From Kitasatospora sp. GP82 (GTDB taxonomy: Bacteria > Actinomycetota > Actinomycetes > Streptomycetales > Streptomycetaceae): a stretch of DNA of 64,000 nt. Positions 8,422 to 17,737 of this stretch are shown here, one piece after another. Position numbers and translations under genes: made by a program. The notes below the pieces were generated by a model, which was given only the letters and a program-made list of their open reading frames with translations, was not told the DNA's origin and did no database searches. Location: contig NZ_JARZAJ010000001.1 of assembly GCF_029892105.1 (NCBI RefSeq), positions 248,001-312,000 of the forward strand, given 5' to 3'. The stretch's first letter is position 1, and each line of letters begins with the position of its first letter.

Positions 8422-10022
8422 GCCTTGGTCTCGCCCTCGCCCTTGCCGTCCTTGCCGGAGTCCTCACCCGAGTCCTTGCCCGGGTTCTTGCCGGACTCCT
8501 GCGCGCCCGGCTGCCCGGTGCCGTGACCGCCCGCCGCGGCCTCGCCGAGCAGCTTGTCGAGTGCGTCGAAGTCGAAGCCGCCCTCGACGGTGCCGTGGGC
8601 GCTCTGGTGGACGAAACCGTCGGGGTCGTCCAGGTCGGCGGCGGTGGGCAGCATGTCGGGGTGCTCCCAGAGCGCGTCCCGGCCCTCGATCCCGCGCGCG
8701 TCGGCCAGCGAGGCCCACAGCCGGGAGGCGTCCCGCAGGCGGCGCGGGCGCAGTTCCAGGCCGACCAGGGTGGCGAAGGTCTGCTCGGCGGGCCCACCGG
8801 CGGCGCGGCGGCGGCGTACCGTCTCGCGCAGTGCACCGGCCTGCGGCAGGTGCGGCTCGGCGGCGGCGTGCACCACCGCGTCCACCCAGCCCTCGACCAG
8901 GGCGAGGGCGGTCTCCAGGCGGGCCAGTGCGGCCTTCTGCTCGGGGGTGTCCTCGGGCTGGAGCAGGCCGCCCGCGAGGGCCTCCTGAAGCGCCTCGGGG
9001 TTGCTCGGGTCGAGCTGGCCTGCCAGCTCCTCCATCCGCGTGGTGTCCACCTTGATGCCGCGCGCGTACGCCTCGACCGCGCCGAACAGGTGTGCCCGCA
9101 GCCACGGGACATGGGCGAAGAGCCGCTGGTGGGCGGCCTCGCGCAGGGCGAGGTAGAGCCGGACCTCCTCGGCCGGGACGCTCAGGCCCTCGCCGAACTC
9201 GGCGACGTTCTGCGGCAGCAGCGCGGCCTTCCCGGCCGGGGCGAGCGGCAGGCCGACGTCGGTGGAGCCGACCACCTCGGCGGCCAGCGCGCCGAGCGCC
9301 TGCCCGATCTGGGTGCCGAACATCGCGCCGCCCATCGAGCGCATCATGCCCATCAGCGGCCCGGCCATGGCCTGCATCTCCTCGGGCAGCACGCCGCCCA
9401 TGGCGCCCGCGACCCGCTCGGCGACCGGGTCGACCAGGTCCTTCCAGACCGGCAGGGTGGCCTCGATCCACTCGGCGCGGCTCCAGGCCACGGCCGTGCT
9501 CGCACCGGAGGGGAACTCGGTGGCGGAGTCCAGCCAGAGGTCGGCGAGGCGGATCGACTCCTCGACGGCAGAGCGCTCGGCGCTGCCGACCGAGCGGTCC
9601 TTGCTCTTGCCCTCGGCGGGCTCGGCGACGACGGTCTGCCGGGCGATGTCCTTGGCCAGGTCCCAGTTCACCGGGCCGCCGTCGAAGGAGAGCATCTGGC
9701 CGAGCTGCTGGAAGGCGGCGCCCAGGTCGTTGGGGTTGAGCCCACCGAGCATCGCACCGAACGGGTTGTCCGCACCGCCCTGGCCACCGGGGCCGCCGGG
9801 CAGGCCCATCCCGCCCATGCCGAACAGGGCGCCCAGCGGGTTGGCCCCGCCGAAGCCGAAGGGCGGCGGCGTCGCGCCGGAACCGGATTCCGGGCTCTTG
9901 GCCGCGTCGTCCTGCTTGCCCTGCTCCGGCCTGTCCTGACCGCGCTCATCCTTGTCGGGCTGGCCCTTGCCGTCCTCGGGCTCCTCGGGCGGAACGGCGA
10001 ATCCGAAGGGGAGGTCGCTCAC
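8418..10022 (-). CDS. DUF2342 zinc-dependent metalloprotease family protein
   Basis: 534-residue member of the actinobacterial DUF2342 family, annotated as zinc-dependent metalloprotease or, misleadingly, as F420-biosynthesis associated. After MSDLPFGF comes an acidic/Lys-rich disordered segment (residues 10-45), a Gly/Met/Pro-rich low-complexity stretch, then a large helical domain containing LREAAHQRLF, the putative metal-site helix. The C-terminal ~40 residues are again charged low complexity (repeated GKDSGED-like). Start GTG 10022 has GAGG 8 nt upstream. It is first in a two-gene operon with the NUDIX gene, divergent from the SDR gene. Biological role unknown. Confidence 0.78.
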   Translation of the reverse strand: MSDLPFGFAVPPEEPEDGKGQPDKDERGQDRPEQGKQDDAAKSPESGSGATPPPFGFGGANPLGALFGMGGMGLPGGPGGQGGADNPFGAMLGGLNPNDLGAAFQQLGQMLSFDGGPVNWDLAKDIARQTVVAEPAEGKSKDRSVGSAERSAVEESIRLADLWLDSATEFPSGASTAVAWSRAEWIEATLPVWKDLVDPVAERVAGAMGGVLPEEMQAMAGPLMGMMRSMGGAMFGTQIGQALGALAAEVVGSTDVGLPLAPAGKAALLPQNVAEFGEGLSVPAEEVRLYLALREAAHQRLFAHVPWLRAHLFGAVEAYARGIKVDTTRMEELAGQLDPSNPEALQEALAGGLLQPEDTPEQKAALARLETALALVEGWVDAVVHAAAEPHLPQAGALRETVRRRRAAGGPAEQTFATLVGLELRPRRLRDASRLWASLADARGIEGRDALWEHPDMLPTAADLDDPDGFVHQSAHGTVEGGFDFDALDKLLGEAAAGGHGTGQPGAQESGKNPGKDSGEDSGKDGKGEGETKA

Positions 10023-10212
10023 GGGGTCCTCGATCTGGTCGGCCGTCACGCGGGTGGTGTGGCGGGGAGGTGCGGGCCCGAGCACGGGGTGCGAAGCAGC
10101 GGCTCGGCGACCCGGGCCGTGCCGGGTGCACCGCCGGGCCCGTGCCTCGGGCAGGATGGTCGGTACGTGACACTCGTACGTACGCACATAAGCTAACCGT
10201 GGAGGATGGCCG

Positions 10213-11361
10213 GTGAGTTCCCCGTCTTCGGACGTTCGCTCTGGGCTGACCGGAGGTGAGGACGCCCCAGCTGCCGCGGGTTCGCCGTCTCCAGCCTACG
10301 GCGGACGACCACTGACCGTGGCCGTCACGGGTGCCGCCGGGGTGCTCGGCGAGCGTGTCGCCGCGCGCTTGGTGGCCTCGCCGCACGTACGCAAGGTGCT
10401 GGCGCTGGACGACCGGCGCGGTGAGGTGCCCGGGGTGCACTGGCGGGTGCTGGACGTCCGTGACCCTGCGGTGGCCGAGCGGCTGGCAGGGGTGGACGTG
10501 GTGGTGCACCTGGCCATGGACCTCGGGATGGAGTCCGACCCCCGGGCGCGCAGCGCGTACAACGTGCGGGGCGCGCAGACGGTAGTGACCGCCGCGGCGG
10601 CGGCCGGGGTCGGCCGGGTGGTGCTCTGCACCTCGGCGATGGTCTACGGCGCGCTGCCGGACAACGAGGTGCCGCTGGCCGAGGACTCCGAGTTGCGGGC
10701 CACGGAAGAGGCGTCGCTGGTCGGCGACCTGCTGGAGATCGAGCGTCTGGCCCGGCGGGCGCCGCGTGCCCACCCGGGCCTTCAGGTGACGGTGATGCGG
10801 CCGGCGGTTGTCGTGGGACCCGGCGTGGACACCGTGCTGACCAGGCACTTCGAGGCTCCCCGGCTGCTGGTGGTGGCGGGTTCGCGGCCGTGCTGGCAGT
10901 TCTGCCACGTGGACGACCTGGCCTCGGCGCTGGAGTACGCGGCACTCGGCCTGGTCGAGGGCGAGGTGACGGTCGGCTGTGACGGCTGGCTGGAGCAGGA
11001 GGACGTCGAGGAGCTGTCGGGCATTCGCCGGATGGAGCTCCCGGCCTCGCTGGCGCTCGGTACGGCGGCCCGGTTGCACCGGCTGGGCCTGACCCCGGCC
11101 CCGGCGGGCGATCTTGCGTACACGATGTACCCGTGGGTGGTCTCCGGCAGCCGTCTGCACGAGGCGGGCTGGCGCCCGCTCTTCGGCAACGAGGAGGTGC
11201 TGGCCGAACTGCTGGAGCAGGTCTCGGGCAAGCACGCGGTGGCGGGCCGTCGGCTCGGCGGCAAGGAGGCGGCGACCAGCCTGGGTGCGGCCGGTGCGAC
11301 GGTGGCCCTGGTCGGTACGGCAGCCCTGGTCCGCCGGGCCCGCAAGCGCCGCCGGATCTGA
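10213..11361 (+). CDS. SDR-family NAD(P)-dependent epimerase/dehydratase-like protein
   Basis: Extended short-chain dehydrogenase/reductase of 382 residues. A ~35-residue flexible leader is followed by the Rossmann motif TGAAGVLGERVA (G-x-x-G-x-x-G type), LDDRR at the second strand end and VVHLAMD. The expected YxxxK is not clear; the corresponding region reads S-A-M-V-Y-G. The C-terminus ends ARKRRR after a hydrophobic Ala/Val-rich segment (residues 355-370), suggesting membrane association. GTG start with GGAGG 9 nt upstream. Substrate unknown; nucleotide-sugar or steroid-like substrates are typical of the family. Confidence 0.75.
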   Translation: MSSPSSDVRSGLTGGEDAPAAAGSPSPAYGGRPLTVAVTGAAGVLGERVAARLVASPHVRKVLALDDRRGEVPGVHWRVLDVRDPAVAERLAGVDVVVHLAMDLGMESDPRARSAYNVRGAQTVVTAAAAAGVGRVVLCTSAMVYGALPDNEVPLAEDSELRATEEASLVGDLLEIERLARRAPRAHPGLQVTVMRPAVVVGPGVDTVLTRHFEAPRLLVVAGSRPCWQFCHVDDLASALEYAALGLVEGEVTVGCDGWLEQEDVEELSGIRRMELPASLALGTAARLHRLGLTPAPAGDLAYTMYPWVVSGSRLHEAGWRPLFGNEEVLAELLEQVSGKHAVAGRRLGGKEAATSLGAAGATVALVGTAALVRRARKRRRI

Positions 11362-11614
11362 GGCGCGGCCTCCGCCGCGGCGCAATCGGGAAGTTCTTCG
11401 GGGGTGCGCGGCGCTGGTTGATCGACCGCGTGCGCGACCGGCCGCGCACCTCGGAGTGTCGTGGTTGCCCGATCAGCCATGCTGCGCCCTTGGTGGCCGG
11501 TGGCCGGTCGGGTTGCCCGTGGGGGCGAACCGCGCCACAGGCGATACCGCATTGCGAAATTTCCCAATCGTGATGCGGAAGACCCTTGCTGAATCCCGCC
11601 CCGGATGAGGAATC
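11362..11614. repeat. Gene-free spacer with degenerate GC-rich repeat
   Basis: About 250 bp without a gene. It contains a sequence near 11390-11420 (GGGAAGTTCTTCGGGGGTGC and following) resembling the short dispersed streptomycete intergenic element found elsewhere in this window (for example 25780-25850 and 32590-32640), and a G/C palindromic run near 11430-11450. AT-richer sequence at 11550-11580 probably carries the moaE promoter. Confidence 0.3.
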
Positions 11615-12064
11615 ATGGGGACTATGACCGAGAACCGCGACCCCATCCGTCTGCTCGCCATCCGTGAGACCCCGCTCTCGCTGGACGAGGTCTACGAGGC
11701 CGTCGGTGACGACGCGGCCGGCGGCACCACGGTCTTCGTGGGGACGGTGCGCGACCACGACGGCGGCAAGTCGGTCGCCGCGCTGGAGTACAGCGCCCAC
11801 CCGACCGCCGAGCGGGAGATGCGCCGGATCGCCGAGAAGATCGTCGCCGACTTCCCGGTGCGGGCGCTGGCGGCGGTGCACCGGATCGGCCGGCTGGAGA
11901 TCACCGACAAGGCGGTGATCGTCGCCGTCTCCTGCCCGCACCGCGGCGAGGCCTTCGCGGCGGCCCGGCGGCTGATCGACGACCTCAAGCACGAGGTGCC
12001 GATCTGGAAGCACCAGGTCTTCAGCGACGGCGAGGAGGAGTGGGTGGGCGCGGGCTCCTGCTGA
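11615..12064 (+). CDS. moaE: Molybdopterin synthase large subunit MoaE
   Basis: MoaE, the catalytic large subunit of molybdopterin synthase, which with MoaD-thiocarboxylate inserts sulfur into precursor Z (cyclic pyranopterin monophosphate). Family blocks are FVGTVRDHDGG, LEYSAHPTAEREM, VHRIGRLEI, CPHRGEAF and the late catalytic P-I-W-K motif. Length (149 residues) is normal. ATG at 11615 is preceded by GAGG at short spacing; ATG at 11624 is an alternative. No moaD is adjacent. Confidence 0.93.
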   Translation: MGTMTENRDPIRLLAIRETPLSLDEVYEAVGDDAAGGTTVFVGTVRDHDGGKSVAALEYSAHPTAEREMRRIAEKIVADFPVRALAAVHRIGRLEITDKAVIVAVSCPHRGEAFAAARRLIDDLKHEVPIWKHQVFSDGEEEWVGAGSC

Positions 12065-12211
12065 GCGTTCACCCGTTAGGACGCCTGCTGCTCCCGGGCG
12101 TCCCCCCGAGTGATGACAGGAAACCGATCCCCGTAACCCGGACGGCGCCGCCGACGTTGTCCGCCGGGATGGTTAATCTGCTCATAGACACGACGAGCTG
12201 GGAGTACGGAT

Positions 12212-12391
12212 ATGGCTGCGCTCGCCTGGTTGATCATCCCCGTTGTCGCCGCAGTCGTCGCCATGATCTGGGCGAGCTGGGCGGCCCGTGCGCCCAGGGC
12301 GACCGGTGACCCGGCCTCGCTGGCAGAGCATCAGCGTTTTCGCGCGGCGATGGAGCGCAGTACGGCTGCGTCCGAGAGCAACGGGCAGTAG
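12212..12391 (+). CDS. Small single-pass membrane protein
   Basis: 59-residue protein: an N-terminal hydrophobic helix (residues 2-22, LAWLIIPVVAAVVAMIWASW) followed by a charged cytoplasmic tail (EHQRFRAAMER). GGGAG lies 9 nt before the ATG. It sits between moaE and the PDZ-Lon protease gene, 43 bp before the latter, so it is probably in the same transcript. Function unknown. Confidence 0.65.
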   Translation: MAALAWLIIPVVAAVVAMIWASWAARAPRATGDPASLAEHQRFRAAMERSTAASESNGQ

Positions 12392-12434
12392 CCCTGGGGG
12401 GCGCGCCGTCACCCTCGTCCCGTACTGTCGTGCC

Positions 12435-13517
12435 ATGCCACGCCGCTCTGCGACGATGCTCGCCGCGACCCTGATGCTCATAGCACTGATGTGCGCCTCC
12501 GTGCTGATGAAGGTGCCGTACACCGAGATGAGCCCGGGGCCGACGTACAACACGCTGGGGACGCAGGACGACACAGGGCAGCCGGTGATCAGCATCACCG
12601 GGCACCAGACCTACCCGACCAGCGGGCATCTCAATATGACCACCGTCCAGGTGACCGGGGCGAAGTACCAGCCCAGCCTGGTCTCGATGGTGGCCGGCTG
12701 GCTGCGCGACGACGTGCTGGTGGTGCCGCACGAGAACGTCTACCCCGAGGGGCAGACCGACCAGCAGGCGCGGGACCAGAACGCCGAGGAGTTCGCCTCC
12801 TCCGAGGACAGTGCCAAGACCGCCGCGCTCGCCCAGCTGGGCATCCCGGTCACCACCGAGGTGGTGGTCTCCACGGTGGTGGCGGGCAGCCCCTCCGACG
12901 GCAAGCTGCACGCCGGCGACCAGATCGTGGCGGTGGACGGCACGCAGATCACCTCGCAGGCGCAGGTCGCCCAGCAGGTGACCAAGCACAAGCCCGGTGA
13001 CGCGGTCGAGTTCACCGTGGTCACGCACGGCAAGGACGGTGCCACGCCGAATCCGGCGGACGAGCGCAAGGTCGCCATCACCACCGCCAAGGCGACGGAC
13101 GGCACCGACCGGGCGATCGTCGGGATCGGCCCCGGGGTGACCCACACCTACCCGTTCAAGATCGACATCGGCTTGCAGGACGTCGGCGGACCGAGTGCCG
13201 GTCTGATGTTCTCGCTCGGCATCATCGACAAGCTCACCCCCGCCGACCTGACCGGCGGCAAGTTCATCGCCGGGACGGGCACGATCAGCGACGACGGCAA
13301 GGTCGGCCCGATCGGCGGCATCTCGATGAAGCTGATCGCCGCCCGCGACAAGGGCGCCGAGTACTTCTTCACGCCGTCCGACAACTGCGCCGAGGCCGCC
13401 GGGAACACGCCCAGCGGCCTGCGGCTGATCAAGGTGGACACGCTGGCCGACGCGCTGAAGGCCCTGGGCGAGATCAAGGCCGGTCAGACCGCGGCGCTGC
13501 CGTCCTGCAGCAAGTGA
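12435..13517 (+). CDS. YlbL-type membrane-anchored PDZ/Lon-like serine protease
   Basis: 360-residue YlbL-family protein. It has one N-terminal signal-anchor helix (residues ~7-25), an extracytoplasmic region, a PDZ domain around residues 140-215 (GSPSDGKLHAGDQIVAVDG) and a C-terminal Lon (S16) protease domain. The catalytic Ser is in GGPSAGLMF and the Lys in ISMKLIAA, giving the Ser-Lys dyad without an ATPase. In Bacillus the homologue YlbL degrades the cell-division inhibitor YneA; the substrate here is unknown. An ATG at 12435 starts just before the hydrophobic anchor. Convergent with the PPA1309 gene. Confidence 0.88.
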   Translation: MPRRSATMLAATLMLIALMCASVLMKVPYTEMSPGPTYNTLGTQDDTGQPVISITGHQTYPTSGHLNMTTVQVTGAKYQPSLVSMVAGWLRDDVLVVPHENVYPEGQTDQQARDQNAEEFASSEDSAKTAALAQLGIPVTTEVVVSTVVAGSPSDGKLHAGDQIVAVDGTQITSQAQVAQQVTKHKPGDAVEFTVVTHGKDGATPNPADERKVAITTAKATDGTDRAIVGIGPGVTHTYPFKIDIGLQDVGGPSAGLMFSLGIIDKLTPADLTGGKFIAGTGTISDDGKVGPIGGISMKLIAARDKGAEYFFTPSDNCAEAAGNTPSGLRLIKVDTLADALKALGEIKAGQTAALPSCSK

Positions 13518-13589
13518 CCCTCGGGGCCGGTTGCACCGCCCCGAGGTGAATCACGCGCCCGGGTCGGCCGGGCGGGCCCCGACCGTCGG

Positions 13590-14153
13590 TCAGGAGAAGG
13601 TCGCCAGCAGTGCCTCGGTGAGCCCCGGCACCAGGTCGGGGCCGGTCAGCACCTCGCGGGCGACGTCCTTGGACCGCAGGCGCAGGGCGATCTCCTTCTT
13701 GCCGTCCCGCAGGACGGCGGCGGTGATCCGCACCTCCTGACGGTCCGGGTGGTTGGCCACCCAGTCGGCCAGCTGGGCCTCGGTGGCGTTCTTGGGGCGG
13801 GACTGCTCGGCATTCGGCGGCAGCATCAGCCGCTCGACCACCAGCGCGCAGCCGGCCACCATGTCCGGCCAGGCGATGGTGCCGAGGAACTTGTCCAGCT
13901 CCATTCCGGCGGGCAGCTCGTCCTGCTCGACCGGGGTCAGACCCGGCTCCTCCTGGTCGGCCAGGCCGAGCTGCTTGGCCAGCCCCGGGTCGGTCCTGCG
14001 CAGCTGGGCACTGTCGACCAGCGCGAACAGCCGGGCCGGGAGGTCCCAGCCGAGCGTTGCCGCGTACTCGTCGATCTCCAGGGCGGCGCGGGTGAGCGGG
14101 GTGGCGGCCGGCGGACGGCCGTCGCCGGACAGGGTGTGGCTTACATCGGACAT
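13590..14153 (-). CDS. PPA1309-family protein of unknown function
   Basis: 187-residue cytoplasmic protein matching the actinobacterial PPA1309 family by its pattern [18 protein letters not shown], an acidic middle and [16 protein letters not shown]. No catalytic motif is evident. ATG at 14153 with GAGG 8 nt upstream. It lies between, and convergent or divergent to, the YlbL-like and UPF0182 genes, a neighbourhood conserved in streptomycetes; this suggests but does not show an envelope-linked role. Confidence 0.75.
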   Translation of the reverse strand: MSDVSHTLSGDGRPPAATPLTRAALEIDEYAATLGWDLPARLFALVDSAQLRRTDPGLAKQLGLADQEEPGLTPVEQDELPAGMELDKFLGTIAWPDMVAGCALVVERLMLPPNAEQSRPKNATEAQLADWVANHPDRQEVRITAAVLRDGKKEIALRLRSKDVAREVLTGPDLVPGLTEALLATFS

Positions 14154-14289
14154 GTCCCAATCCTCACATGCGCGAGTCGTCCACCCCGCGCACGACCGGG
14201 TAGCGGACCGTGGGAACTCAGGTAAACACCGATTAAGTTGCATGAAGGACTGCCCCGCTCACCCACGACACAGCAGAGGTGCCACCTTG

Positions 14290-17286
14290 GTGTTCCAGAT
14301 GCCGGACCGACCAGGACCGGGTTTCCGAGCCAGAGTCGGCCCACCCTCGCGCCGGGTGCGTGTCCTGCTGCTGACGGCCGCGGTGCTCGCGGCGCTGCTC
14401 CTGCTGTTCGTCATGTTCGCCGGTCTGTGGACGGACTGGCTCTGGTTCAAGTCGGTCAGCTACGCCTCGGTCTTCAGTACCCAACTGTGGGCGAAGATCG
14501 GCCTGTTCGCGGTCTTCGGCCTGCTGATGGCCGTTGTCGTGGGCGTCAACCTCTGGCTGGCGTACCGGCTGCGGCCGCCGCTCTCGGCGATGTCGGTCGA
14601 GCAGCAGAGCCTGGACCGCTACCGGATGGGGGTGGCACCGTACAAGCGCTGGCTGCTGCTGGCCGTCTCGCTGGTGATCGGCCTGATCGCGGGTGCGGCG
14701 GCGGCGGGGCAGTGGCGCACCTGGCTGCTGTGGACCAACCAGACGCCGTTCGGCGAGAAGGACAGCCAGTTCCACCTGGACGTCGCCTTCTACGCCTTCT
14801 CGCTGCCCTGGTACGAGTTCCTGCTCGGCTTCGCCTTCAGCGCCGTGATCGTCTCGCTGCTGGCCTCGGTGCTGGTCCACTACCTGTACGGCGGCCTGCG
14901 CCTGCAGGGTCCCGGACGGCGGGCGAGCGCGGGTGCGCAGGGCCATCTGGCTGTGCTGCTCGGTGTGTTCGTGCTGCTCAAGGCGGTCGCGTACTGGCTC
15001 GACCGGTATGCGCTCGCGGTGAAGTCGGGCGCCTACAAGGGCGTGGACGGCTGGACCGGCCTGCGCTACGTGGACGCCAACGCCTATCTGCCGGCGAAGA
15101 CCATCCTGTTCTTCGTCGCGATCATCTGCGCGGTGCTCTTCTTCCTGACGCCGATCCGCCGCACCTGGGCCCCGGCCCTGATCGGCTTCGGTCTGATGGC
15201 GCTCTCGGCGGTGCTGATCGGCGGGCTCTACCCGGCGATCGTGCAGCAGTTCCAGGTCAAGCCGAACGAGCAGGCCAAGGAGACGCCGTACATCCAGAAG
15301 AACATCGACGCCACCAGGCAGGCGTACGGCATCGCGAACAGCGAGAGCCAGCAGTACACACCCAAGGACTCGACCACCCAGGACGCGCTCAAGCCGGACG
15401 CGCAGACCATCGCGGACATCCGGCTGCTGGACCCGAACGTCGTCTCGCCGGCGTTCCAGCAGATCGAGCAGCAGCGCTCGTACTACGCCTTCCCGAAGTC
15501 GCTGAGCGTCGACCGCTACGGCACGGGCACCGGGGCCCAGGACACCGTGATCGGCGTGCGTGAGCTGGATCTGAGCGGTGTCCAGCAGCGGAACTGGATC
15601 AACGACCACTTCAAGTACACCCATGGCTACGGTGTCGTCGCGGCCAAGGGGAACCAGGTCAACGGCCAGGGCCAGCCGGTCTTCACCGAGTCGGGCCTGC
15701 CGACCTCCGGCGCGCTCGGGGACTACCAGCAGCGGGTCTACTACGGCGAGAAGAGCCCCCAGTACTCGATCGTCGGCGGCTCCAACCAGGAGATCGACTA
15801 CAGCACCGACGCCGGTGGCGACAAGGCGTACCAGTACACCGGCGGCAGCGGCGTCTCGCTGAACAACCCGGTCACCCGGGCCGCCTACGCCGTGAAGTTC
15901 TCCGAGCCGCAGATCCTCTACTCGGGCGCCATCACCGACGGCGCCAAGGTGATCTACGACCGGACCCCCAAGGAGCGGGTCGAGAAGGTCGCCCCCTGGC
16001 TCTCCATCGACGCCGACCCGTACCCGGTGGTGCAGGACGGCAGGTTGGTGTGGGTGCTGGACGGCTACACCACCTCCGACGGGTACCCGTTCTCCTCCAA
16101 GACCACCCTGGGCGACGTCACCAAGGACTCGCTGACCGGGCAGCGCGGCCGCACGCTCACCGCCGCCAACACGGTCAACTACATCCGCAACTCGGTGAAG
16201 GCCACGGTGGACGCGTACACCGGCGAGGTGACGCTCTACCAGTGGGACGACAGCGACCCGGTGCTGAAGACCTGGATGAAGGCCTTCCCCGGCACGGTCG
16301 AGCCAAGGAGTGCGATCCCCAGCACCCTGATGCCGCACCTGCGTTACCCGCAGGACCTGTTCAAGGTGCAGCGCGACCTGCTCGGCATGTACCACATGAC
16401 GGATGCCAACTCCTTCTTCAACGGCACCGACATCTGGCAGGTCCCGGCCGACCCGACCACCAACACCGGTGACGTCCAGCCGCCGTACTACCTGACGGTC
16501 CGGATGCCGGACGCGGCCTCGGCCAGCTTCTCGCTGACCACGTCCTTCGTGCCGAGCAAGCGCGACAACCTGGCGGCCTTCATGGCGGTGAGTGCCGACC
16601 CGGGCCCCGAGTACGGCAGGATCCGCATCCTCAAGGTGCCCGGAGACACCGGCACCCTCGGCCCGAACCTGGCGCAGTCCAAGTTCAACTCGGACCCCGA
16701 AGTCGCCCGCCAGCTCAACATCTTGAAGAACGGCGGCGACTCCGACGTCGAGTACGGCAACCTGCTGACCCTGCCGGTCGGTGGCGGCCTGCTCAACGTC
16801 GAGCCGGTGTACGTCCGCGGACGAGCCGCCAAGTATCCGGTGCTGCAGAAGGTGCTCGCGGTGTACGGCAAGGACAACGTGGCGTTCGAGAACACCTTGG
16901 ACGACGCGCTGAAGAAGGTCTTCGGCGCTGCGATCAGCGGTGTTCCCACCACTCCGACCGCCCCCGCCACTCCGACCGCCCCCACCACCCCGACCGCGCC
17001 GGGCACCACACCGGGCACCACGACGCCCGGTACGACGGCCCCGACCACCCCGCCCAGCCCCGGTGCCACTGGAACCGGTACCGGCAACCCGGCGCTGGAC
17101 AAGGCCATCCAGGACGCGCAGCAGGCGTTCACGGACAGCCAGAACGCGATGAAGAGCGGCGACTGGGCCAGGTACGGCGACGCCCAGAAGGCTCTCCAGG
17201 ACGCGCTGAACCGGATGGCCGCCGCCGAGCCGAAGACCGGCGGTGCCACCCCGGCGCCCTCACCCTCGGCCTCGGCCAGCCCCTGA
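14290..17286 (+). CDS. UPF0182-family large membrane protein
   Basis: 998-residue membrane protein of the UPF0182 (COG1615) family, universal in Actinobacteria and of unknown function. About seven transmembrane helices fill residues 20-330 (for example [20 protein letters not shown], then TDWLWF after the first), followed by a ~550-residue extracytoplasmic domain containing [11 protein letters not shown]. The C-terminus has a Pro/Thr-rich linker with PTAP/TTPG repeats (residues ~885-935), a short helical segment and a Ser/Ala/Pro tail. GTG 14290 has GAGGTG 8 nt upstream; ATG 14299 is an alternative. Divergent from the PPA1309 gene. Confidence 0.88.
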   Translation: MFQMPDRPGPGFRARVGPPSRRVRVLLLTAAVLAALLLLFVMFAGLWTDWLWFKSVSYASVFSTQLWAKIGLFAVFGLLMAVVVGVNLWLAYRLRPPLSAMSVEQQSLDRYRMGVAPYKRWLLLAVSLVIGLIAGAAAAGQWRTWLLWTNQTPFGEKDSQFHLDVAFYAFSLPWYEFLLGFAFSAVIVSLLASVLVHYLYGGLRLQGPGRRASAGAQGHLAVLLGVFVLLKAVAYWLDRYALAVKSGAYKGVDGWTGLRYVDANAYLPAKTILFFVAIICAVLFFLTPIRRTWAPALIGFGLMALSAVLIGGLYPAIVQQFQVKPNEQAKETPYIQKNIDATRQAYGIANSESQQYTPKDSTTQDALKPDAQTIADIRLLDPNVVSPAFQQIEQQRSYYAFPKSLSVDRYGTGTGAQDTVIGVRELDLSGVQQRNWINDHFKYTHGYGVVAAKGNQVNGQGQPVFTESGLPTSGALGDYQQRVYYGEKSPQYSIVGGSNQEIDYSTDAGGDKAYQYTGGSGVSLNNPVTRAAYAVKFSEPQILYSGAITDGAKVIYDRTPKERVEKVAPWLSIDADPYPVVQDGRLVWVLDGYTTSDGYPFSSKTTLGDVTKDSLTGQRGRTLTAANTVNYIRNSVKATVDAYTGEVTLYQWDDSDPVLKTWMKAFPGTVEPRSAIPSTLMPHLRYPQDLFKVQRDLLGMYHMTDANSFFNGTDIWQVPADPTTNTGDVQPPYYLTVRMPDAASASFSLTTSFVPSKRDNLAAFMAVSADPGPEYGRIRILKVPGDTGTLGPNLAQSKFNSDPEVARQLNILKNGGDSDVEYGNLLTLPVGGGLLNVEPVYVRGRAAKYPVLQKVLAVYGKDNVAFENTLDDALKKVFGAAISGVPTTPTAPATPTAPTTPTAPGTTPGTTTPGTTAPTTPPSPGATGTGTGNPALDKAIQDAQQAFTDSQNAMKSGDWARYGDAQKALQDALNRMAAAEPKTGGATPAPSPSASASP

Positions 17287-17354
17287 CCTGCGGTCCTGCC
17301 GAGTAGCCGATTTCTGTTCCATCCCGCCACCGTGCTACGGTTGAGACACAACGA

Positions 17355-17428
17355 CGCGGGGTGGAGCAGCTCGGTAGCTCGCTGGGCTCATAACCCAGAG
17401 GTCGCAGGTTCAAATCCTGTCCCCGCTA
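17355..17428 (+). tRNA. tRNA-Met (CAT), initiator type
   Basis: Cloverleaf with acceptor CGCGGGG / CCCCGCT, D arm GAGC...GCTC, anticodon stem CTGGG-CTCATAA-CCCAG with anticodon CAT, and T arm CAGG-TTCAAAT-CCTG. The unpaired first acceptor position (C1 opposite U72) and three G:C pairs at the base of the anticodon stem (GGG/CCC) are initiator hallmarks. CCA is not encoded. Confidence 0.95.
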
Positions 17429-17440
17429 CTCGATAGCCAG

Positions 17441-17470
17441 AAGGCCCGGCAGATTAATCTGCCGGGCCTT
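17441..17470. terminator. Terminator of the initiator tRNA
   Basis: A 30-nt perfect palindrome, AAGGCCCGGCAGATT and its complement, 12 nt after the tRNA. It works on either strand. Confidence 0.75.
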
Positions 17471-17737
17471 CTGCATGTCCGCACGGCGTGTCGGCCTGCT
17501 CCGGTACTATGCGTGGTTGGGGTTTGTGGGGCTCAAGTGTCGGGAAATCGACAAAGCGCTGAAGCAATCTCGCCGGGCTTCGGCCCGCTCCGCCAAAAAC
17601 GGCCGGAGCAGGTGTACGCGGGTTGCGGGTGATGCGACGATGGACCACACGGGGGACGCAGGGCGGCGGTTGACGGACCGTCCGATCCGGCGTGCCCCCG
17701 GCGGATGCCGCAGCACTCTGGGGGAGCGGGAGTCGGC

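Noticed and set aside
14233..16395. 720-codon minus-strand frame over the UPF0182 gene
   Set aside because: The plus-strand UPF0182 protein has clear membrane and family motifs; the minus frame is its reverse shadow.
17428..17470. tRNA 3' end plus palindrome as a mobile-element attachment site
   Set aside because: No integrase, excisionase or second copy of the tRNA end in the window; the palindrome is better read as the tRNA terminator.
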